Assembly (NCBI GenBank): GCA_033064195.1
Contig: JARBJD010000130.1
Span: 1 to 64,000 of the forward strand
DNA length: 64,000 nucleotides
Origin: Blattamonas nauphoetae
Lineage: Eukaryota > Preaxostyla > Oxymonadida
Direction of reading: 5' to 3'
Positions 61,890 through 64,000 of the stretch are shown here, one piece after another (within the stretch, counting starts at the first letter, position 1; each line of letters opens with the position of its first letter). Position numbers and translations under genes: made by a program. Below the pieces are notes generated by a model. It was not told the origin of the DNA and searched no databases. It was given only the letters and a program-made list of their open reading frames with translations.

Positions 61890-64000
61890 ATGTTCAATCA
61901 CTTTCTTTCTTTTTTACCAACATATTCTACAACCGACAATGTCAAGAAGAGCCTATTTGCGATTTCAAGGAAATTTGTCAAAATATGGGGAATGATCCGA
62001 ATTGCACGATCCTTCTTTCGTTCTGCTTTAATGAGTTTTGGAACCTGCGGATGCTCGGCATCATCACTGTATGCTTCATTTTTTCAATTTCACCTCTTTT
62101 TGCCAACTTTTTTGACTTGATCCTGATCGCGCTCCATCTCTGTTCCGTTTCCACTTCTTCGACATTTTATTCCGTTCTCTACTTTCTTCATTATTGATTC
62201 ATCTGTTTTCATACTTTTTCTCTCTTATTCTTATTCAGGTGTCACCGTAGTGAACATTTCATCACTTCTCCAATTTTTACATTGTATGTTGCTTATTATC
62301 GTTCACAACATCCTTCTTTATTCTCTTCTTCTCTTTGTTTCACTTCCTCTTGTCACCATTTTTCATGTTCACCTCTTTTCCCTCTTTTTAGGTTCGATCT
62401 CAGTCATCTTTCCAACTTGGAACTTTCCGGTAATATTGAGTATGTCACTCTCATTCTCTTCTTTCTTTCTTCTGTTTTCTTCCATTTTCATATGTTTTGT
62501 TCCTTCTTTTCTTCAGGTATTCTCAGATTGAACAGATCATCGATTGCATCGTTTTTTACCTTGTATGTTTCCGATTATCGCTTTAAACAACTTTCTTTCT
62601 TCTCTTCTTTTCTTTCTTCAACTTGTTTTGATTCTCGTTTTCTCACTTTCACCTCTCTTTACAACTTTTTAGGTTCAATCAAGATTGCCGCGGCATCTTT
62701 GCACTTTTCCGTCTTCGTCATCATTTCGTTCTTATTCTCTTCTTTCTTTCAGCTTTTCACTTTCATTTTCATCATTTCCGTCTCTTATTCTTTCCTAGAT
62801 CATACCGTATTGAACCGATCAACAACTTTCGCAATTTTGATTTGTATGTTGTTTCATCTCTCTTCAAACTTACTTGTTTCTTCTCTTTTTGTTATTTGTT
62901 CAATTCTTTTCATCGTCATTTTTTCACGATCATCTCTTTTTCCCTCTTTTTTCACTCTTTCAGAACCATGCTCACATCTCTGCACTTCTCCATGTTTTTG
63001 ATCATTTCACCATGATTTTCACCTTATTTTAGACTTATTCTCTTCATTTTCATTCCTTATTTCACTTCCTTTTCAACCGTTCTCATTTCATTTTTGTGGT
63101 CACTACTCCGCATCCATTTTCTCATTGTTTATTGAGTTGTTTCACTTCACTCATGTTTGTTTCGCTCAACCTTTTTTCTCAATTACAATGCGCAAATTTC
63201 CACTAATTTACTGACACTCCTGTCTTCCAGGATCTCACACACAACGATCATCTCGTATCTTTTCACTTCATCTCATTTTGATCATTTCACTTGTTTCTTT
63301 CCACTCTTTCTTGTTTTTTAATGTCATTAAAATACGTGATCAGTCTCTGCTCTCATTATTTACATCGGATTTCACGTCATTCTCAAGATCTACATTTCAC
63401 CAGTTTGTATTGAATCTGCCCGTTTCGTTTTAGCTTGTTTCGATCTCTTTTCATCCAATTAAGAGCAAAAACAGTCAAAAGTCAATATCGTGAAGTGCTA
63501 ATAAGCGACAACGGTCGCCAAAATGACTCGTGAGATGTGGAAACTGAGAGGTAAATACGAGCGAATGAAGTGTCAAACGTGGAAGGTGAAATGAGAGAAG
63601 AAAGACGTTGAAATGGTCGGAACTTAGACAAACAGTGAAATGTTAAGAACGAAAAAATGACAAAAAAGTGAAATTTTGAAAGAACTAATGAACCAAAAAT
63701 TCTGAAAATTCAGCCACAGCCTTCTCGAATGGTGAGAACGGAAGGGCGATATGTGTTAATTCGAGAAAAAAGTGATGTGAGGAAAAGGAGTGCGAAAATG
63801 TGACGTGAAAAGGTGTGTGCAAAAACACTATATAAGAACACAAGCCGTGCGGGGACGACTTATGTTCGTTAAAATGCTTGAAATATGAAGTGGTTGAAGC
63901 GAAAATAGCGAAAACTGAAAACTCGTGAAAAAAAGTGTGAAAGTGTTGAACATGAAAGTGAACGTTCGGAGATGCGCCAAAGGGCGTCTCCGAGCGTTTT
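61890..64000. other. P3 noncoding block with strand-composition switch
   Basis: Homologous, though diverged, to 4010-5680 in P1. Pyrimidine-rich to about 63455, then purine-rich. Shared words include GTATGCTTC, CAAAATG after the switch and GACTTATGTTCGTTAAAATG. Ends at the window edge just after a short hairpin, GGAGATGCGCC / GGGCGTCTCC (63970-63993). Long frames here (for example plus 62282-63001) reflect low-complexity T-rich sequence, not genes. Confidence 0.6.

Larger units (their letters stand above)
60600..64000 (-). mobile_element. Polinton copy P3, fragment leaving the right edge
   Basis: Holds the first part of a polymerase B gene (60600-61445), a small two-repeat gene (61489-61851) and a strand-asymmetric noncoding block (61890 to the edge), in the same order and orientation as P1. 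The polymerase ends abruptly at about 60605 next to the DDE transposase region, so this copy was cut there. The rest lies outside the window or is lost. Confidence 0.85.

Noticed and set aside
62282-63001. 239-codon Ser/Phe-rich frame
   Set aside because: Same reason: T-rich noncoding block of P3.

Overview
This is eukaryotic nuclear DNA from a protist with a compact gene layout and a very heavy mobile-element load. Host genes are 60-100 bp apart, have GT-AG introns of about 30-60 bp and use the standard code (TAA ends beta-tubulin where the family ends). The mix of canonical beta-tubulin, SKP1, PRMT, an FYRN/FYRC protein and TERT with Polintons, hAT, Mutator-like, Tc1/mariner and Merlin elements suggests a flagellate, perhaps a metamonad (oxymonad-like). 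The organism call is inference.

Layout. 1-6.4 kb: Polinton copy P1, minus strand, entering from the left edge; its DNA polymerase B is open throughout the visible part. 6.4-8.9 kb: a foldback repeat split by a 1.73-kb hAT element with an exact 8-bp target duplication. 8.97-12.5 kb: host genes SKP1 (+), a 5'-truncated PRMT (-) and a seven-exon FYRN/FYRC gene (+) with a 1-kb TA-flanked foldback inside one intron. 12.76-17.0 kb: a 4.24-kb Mutator-like element with 9-bp target duplications, carrying a 26-bp minisatellite and decayed coiled-coil genes; it appears to split a further host gene. 17.6-18.4 kb: a foldback related to the one at 6.7 kb. 18.5-24.0 kb: beta-tubulin and telomerase reverse transcriptase, both minus, 62 bp apart. 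24.0-26.9 kb: a second hAT-like element abutting the TERT 5' end. 27-41 kb: mostly decayed material holding a Tc1 transposase remnant, a mariner-type foldback built of 20-bp tandem repeats, a Merlin transposase remnant, a 27-bp minisatellite, hairpins and tRNA-like sequences.

41.58-58.66 kb: Polinton P2, both ends present, with terminal inverted repeats (about 370 bp) that contain a small gene. It carries two paralogous capsid-like genes, small MAPG-type virion-like proteins, a packaging ATPase, an integrase and polymerase B. A 1.8-kb foldback element sits inside the polymerase with a 6-bp target duplication. 58.66-60.6 kb: an open DDE_Tnp_4-type transposase gene. 60.6-64 kb: part of a third Polinton (P3) of P1 type, leaving at the right edge.

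Most interesting: (1) nearly every Polinton gene starts within a TAAATG-type motif preceded by a T-rich box, resembling poxvirus late promoters; (2) the Polinton polymerase has an HNH-like Cys cluster between its exonuclease and polymerase domains; (3) a two-repeat small protein occurs beside or inside Polinton ends at least six times; (4) P1 and P3 share a long noncoding region whose strand composition flips from pyrimidine to purine; (5) several elements leave target-site evidence precise enough to classify them without a transposase. Polintons are described as fossils only.
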